The notes beneath the pieces are model-generated. The model was not told the origin of the DNA. It worked only from the letters and a program-made list of their open reading frames with translations, and searched no databases. DNA of 64,000 nucleotides from Streptomyces sp. AC555_RSS877. Its GTDB lineage: Bacteria > Actinomycetota > Actinomycetes > Streptomycetales > Streptomycetaceae. Every line of letters begins with the position of its first letter. Position 1 is the stretch's first letter. Both the position numbers and the translations under genes were made by a program. Positions 61,995-64,000 of the stretch are shown piece by piece. The stretch is taken from positions 62,001-126,000 of the forward strand of contig NZ_JAGMUK010000024.1 in the NCBI RefSeq assembly GCF_019049245.1, written 5' to 3'.

Positions 61995-62975
61995 ATGGGA
62001 CACAGAGCGCGCACGCGACGCACCGTCACGGCGGTGGCGCTGCTCGCCGCCGCGGCGACCGCCTCGCTGACGGCGAGCTGCACGGGCGGGGGCGGCACGG
62101 GTGACGACGGGCGCGGGCGGCTGCGCACGCCCGTCGAGAGGCCGGGCGAGCGCGTCGACGCCGACTCGGTACTCACCGTGAAGATCGACAACGCCCGCGC
62201 GGCCCGGCCCCATACGGGCCTGAACCCCGCCGACATCGTGTACGTGGAGCAGGTCGAGGGCGGGTTGAGCCGGCTGATGGCGGTCTACGCCACCAAGCTG
62301 CCGAAGGCCGTCGGTCCGGTGCGCAGCGCCCGCGAGTCGGACCTGGAGCTGCTGGCCCAGTTCGACCGGCCGACGCTCGCCTTCTCCGGGGCCCAGGGCA
62401 AACTGATGCCGCTGATCGACAAGGCGCCCCTGGCCGCGCAGACGCCCGGCACGGTGTCCGGCGCCTACTACCGCGGCACCGGCAGGCCCTCCCCGCACAA
62501 CCTCTACCTGCGGCCGGACCGGCTGCTGCCCGCCGCGCCGGGTGCGGACGCGCTGACCACCGGCTTCCGGTACGGCGCCGCACCCGCCGGAGGACAGAAG
62601 GAGACCTCGCGGACCGTGCGCTACCCGGCCACCGCCTTCACCTTCAGCTGGTCGGCGGACCGGGACCGCTGGCTGGTCTCGATGGACGGGACGCCCGCCG
62701 TGACGACCGACGGGAAGCGGATGGCACCGGCGACGGTCGTCGTGCAGTACGTGAAGGTGCGCGCGTCCGCCTTCCACGACTTCCTCGGCAACAACACGCC
62801 GTACACCGAGACGGTCGGCTCGGGGACCGCGGACGTGCTGCGCGGCGGACGGTCCTACGACGTGAACTGGTCGCGCCCCGAGGCCACGGAGGGCACCGAG
62901 TTCACGACCGACGACGGTGAGCCGGTGAACTTCGCCGAGGGGCAGGTGTGGGTGGTGTTCGCGAAGGCCTCGTGA
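61995..62975 (+). CDS. DUF3048 (YerB-like) lipoprotein
   Basis: This protein of about 326 residues has a lipoprotein signal (TVTAVALLAAAATASLTASC, lipobox LTASC) and a DUF3048 domain (LTVKIDNARAARPHTGLNPA, DIVYVEQVEGGLSRLMAVYA, GPVRSARESDLELLAQFDRP). A C-terminal part resembles DUF3048_C. A GTG at 61980 in the same frame is an alternative start. The family is implicated in envelope processes; the biochemical role is unknown. Confidence 0.87.
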   Translation: MGHRARTRRTVTAVALLAAAATASLTASCTGGGGTGDDGRGRLRTPVERPGERVDADSVLTVKIDNARAARPHTGLNPADIVYVEQVEGGLSRLMAVYATKLPKAVGPVRSARESDLELLAQFDRPTLAFSGAQGKLMPLIDKAPLAAQTPGTVSGAYYRGTGRPSPHNLYLRPDRLLPAAPGADALTTGFRYGAAPAGGQKETSRTVRYPATAFTFSWSADRDRWLVSMDGTPAVTTDGKRMAPATVVVQYVKVRASAFHDFLGNNTPYTETVGSGTADVLRGGRSYDVNWSRPEATEGTEFTTDDGEPVNFAEGQVWVVFAKAS

Positions 62976-62989
62976 GCGGCTGAGCGGGC

Positions 62990-63457
62990 TCAGGGCTGGG
63001 TGACGAGGGGCTGCGTCGGGTTGCGGAGCCCTTCGGCCGCGTCCGAGACCCGCTGGATGAGGTCGAAGAACACGCTCTGCTCCTCGGCCGACAGCGGGGC
63101 CAGGAAGACCTGGTTCATCCGGGCGGTGCGCACGGTCAGCTTGCGGTGGGTGCGCAGGCCCTCGTCGGTGAGGTGCAGCAGGAAGCGGCGGCCGTCCTGC
63201 GGGTCGCGCACCTTGTCCAGGAGCCCGCGCCGGCCGAGCCGGCTGATCACCTCGGCGATGGTCGACCGGTCCAGGCCCACCCGTTCCCCGACGGTCCGCT
63301 GGTCGAGCCGGTCCGGTTCCCCGACGAGCGCGTTGAGGACCGCGAACTGCGGCGAGGTGATCTCCTCGGAGACCATCGTGTTCCACAGCAGGTAGTGCGC
63401 CTGCTGGAGCCGCCGGGCCAGGTGCCCGGGGTGGGTGGAGAGGTCCACCGCGGCCAT
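62990..63457 (-). CDS. pcaV: MarR-family repressor PcaV of the protocatechuate pathway
   Basis: This 155-residue winged-helix regulator has DNA-binding region LDQRTVGERVGLDRSTIAEV and wing DPQDGRRFLLHLTDEGLRTH. Arg15 and His21, ligand-contacting in S. coelicolor PcaV, are present in HLARRLQQAHYLLW. The ATG at 63457 has GGGAG 6 nt upstream; longer frame upstream is non-conserved. Divergent from the pca operon. The gene name rests on recalled sequence, Arg15 and position. PcaV releases DNA on binding protocatechuate. Confidence 0.88.
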   Translation of the reverse strand: MAAVDLSTHPGHLARRLQQAHYLLWNTMVSEEITSPQFAVLNALVGEPDRLDQRTVGERVGLDRSTIAEVISRLGRRGLLDKVRDPQDGRRFLLHLTDEGLRTHRKLTVRTARMNQVFLAPLSAEEQSVFFDLIQRVSDAAEGLRNPTQPLVTQP

Positions 63458-63475
63458 GTGCGCTCCCTGGATCGG

Positions 63476-63497
63476 ATTCGTTGGTGCACTGAACAAT
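63476..63497. promoter_or_regulatory. Possible PcaV operator
   Basis: A degenerate dyad centred on GTGCAC (63484-63489) with flanks ATTCGTT and AACAAT lies 19-40 bp upstream of pcaV. A related TCAGTGC also occurs at about 63619-63625 near the pca genes. The symmetry is weak. Confidence 0.35.
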
Positions 63498-63670
63498 ACC
63501 GGCGCGGGGCGGCACCTGTCTGCGGCCGCACCTGGTGAACTGACCTGACGCTTCTCCTGGGCCTTGACGCCCCGCAGCTCCGGTGGCAGCGTGAGGGACA
63601 CCTCGCTGAAATAATCAGTGCCCTGACTAACTGCTCAGGACGGGCGCTCGGACGGGATGGGGCTTCACGG

Positions 63671-63949
63671 ATGGACAAGGTGGTCGCCACCGCCCTCGAG
63701 GCGGTGGCCGATGTGCCGGACGGTGCGTCGCTGGCGGTGGGCGGATTCGGGCTGACCGGTGTGCCGAACGTGCTGATCCAGGCGCTGTACGAGCGGGGGG
63801 TCACCGGCGTGAGCGTCGTCTCGAACAACTGCGGCGCGATGGACTCCGGCCTCGCGGTGCTGCTGTCGGCCGGGCGGATCGCCCGGGTGGGCGTCGCCAC
63901 CCTCTGCATCGGCGTGGGCCAAGGTCTCGCCCTCGTCCTCGAGCGCTAG
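63671..63949 (+). pseudogene. Chimeric pcaI'-'pcaF fragment (deletion junction)
   Basis: Residues 1-72 are the N-terminus of the 3-oxoadipate CoA-transferase alpha subunit PcaI (MDKVVATALEAVADVPDGAS, AVGGFGLTGVPNVLIQALYE, SVVSNNCGAMDSGLAVLLSA). Residues 74-92, GVATLCIGVGQGLALVLER, are the C-terminus of a thiolase such as PcaF, with its base Cys79. Normal PcaI is about 250 residues. In other streptomycetes pcaI, pcaJ, pcaF and pcaH follow in that order, so a deletion has removed most of pcaI, all of pcaJ and nearly all of pcaF. The junction is near 63887. Confidence 0.8.
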
Positions 63950-63965
63950 GAAGCGTGAGGAACCC

Positions 63966-64000
63966 ATGACTCTCACCCAAGCGGACATCGACCTGGAGAT
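63966..64000 (+). CDS. pcaH: Protocatechuate 3,4-dioxygenase beta subunit start (partial)
   Basis: The ATG at 63966 follows the chimera stop by 16 nt and has GAGGAA upstream. Only 11 codons (MTLTQADIDLE) are visible before the window ends. They resemble the N-terminus of Streptomyces PcaH. The position directly after the pcaF tail agrees with the usual pca gene order. Confidence 0.55.
   Translation, partial: MTLTQADIDLE

Noticed and set aside
63476..63497. Confident PcaV operator pair
   Set aside because: The dyad is weak and only a short TCAGTGC match recurs; listed as a low-confidence site only.

Overview
The window is GC-rich, densely coded actinomycete DNA and almost certainly Streptomyces. 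The evidence is overwhelming G/C at third codon positions, frequent GTG/TTG starts, an SsgA-like sporulation protein, a WhiB-like protein, a small two-domain laccase, LacI/MarR/MerR regulators and many leaderless promoters. From memory, the gene order runs like the S. coelicolor SCO6760 to SCO6700 arm (hopanoid genes, idi, SCO6745, ssgD, small laccase, NHEJ ligase/primase, pcaV and the pca operon). That parallel was not checked by a search.

Layout. 1-1906 (-): end of a hopanoid operon (hpnC, hpnD and the first codons of the next gene). 2294-9369 (-): an overlapping envelope-polymer or phospholipid-headgroup operon with two CDP-alcohol phosphotransferases, a nucleotidyltransferase, a glycerol-1-phosphate-dehydrogenase-like enzyme, a GT2 glycosyltransferase and a two-gene ABC-2 exporter. 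9658-22479: housekeeping and assorted genes (galE, CDF cation exporter, idi, anti-sigma-type ATPase, enoyl-CoA hydratase, an SCO6745-family protein, tex, ABC-F, D-amino-acid oxidase). 22487-27643: a degraded stretch with a secreted S15 peptidase, an arginase-family enzyme, a macro-domain protein and several gene fragments. 27644-34321: a MerR regulator facing a beta-oxidation operon (racemase, acyl-CoA dehydrogenase, thiolase, FadB). 34438-39765: small conserved genes, endonuclease V and ssgD. 40005-44831: GPP34 protein, then an ABC-F plus UvrA-like pair behind a strong promoter and a long leader. 44916-50274: DDAH, acyl-ACP desaturase behind three phased operators, an SDR/leucine-rich-repeat pair bracketed by three odd tRNA genes, a MITE and a WhiB-like gene. 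50495-58352: VOC protein, LacI regulator, small laccase and a secreted ThuA/PQQ-dehydrogenase/cupredoxin/DUF1080 sugar-oxidation module. 58392-62975: divergent NHEJ polymerase and ligase, Zn-alcohol dehydrogenase and a DUF3048 lipoprotein. 62990-64000: pcaV and a rearranged start of the pca operon.

The most striking observation is the number of broken genes whose surviving parts are joined together. The clearest is a 92-codon chimera of the head of pcaI and the tail of pcaF at the right edge. A DJ-1/PfpI gene, an M14 carboxypeptidase and a PEP-mutase-like gene have lost their middles. TetR, acyl-CoA synthetase and amino-acid permease genes survive only as pieces. Either this strain has undergone repeated short deletions or the assembly has collapsed sequence; comparison with relatives would decide.

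Other points of interest are a CDP-alcohol phosphotransferase lacking the last motif aspartate, three tRNA genes that share one D-arm but carry different anticodons, a MITE inserted exactly at a stop codon, and a secreted copper/PQQ system that may make and break 3-keto sugars outside the cell.
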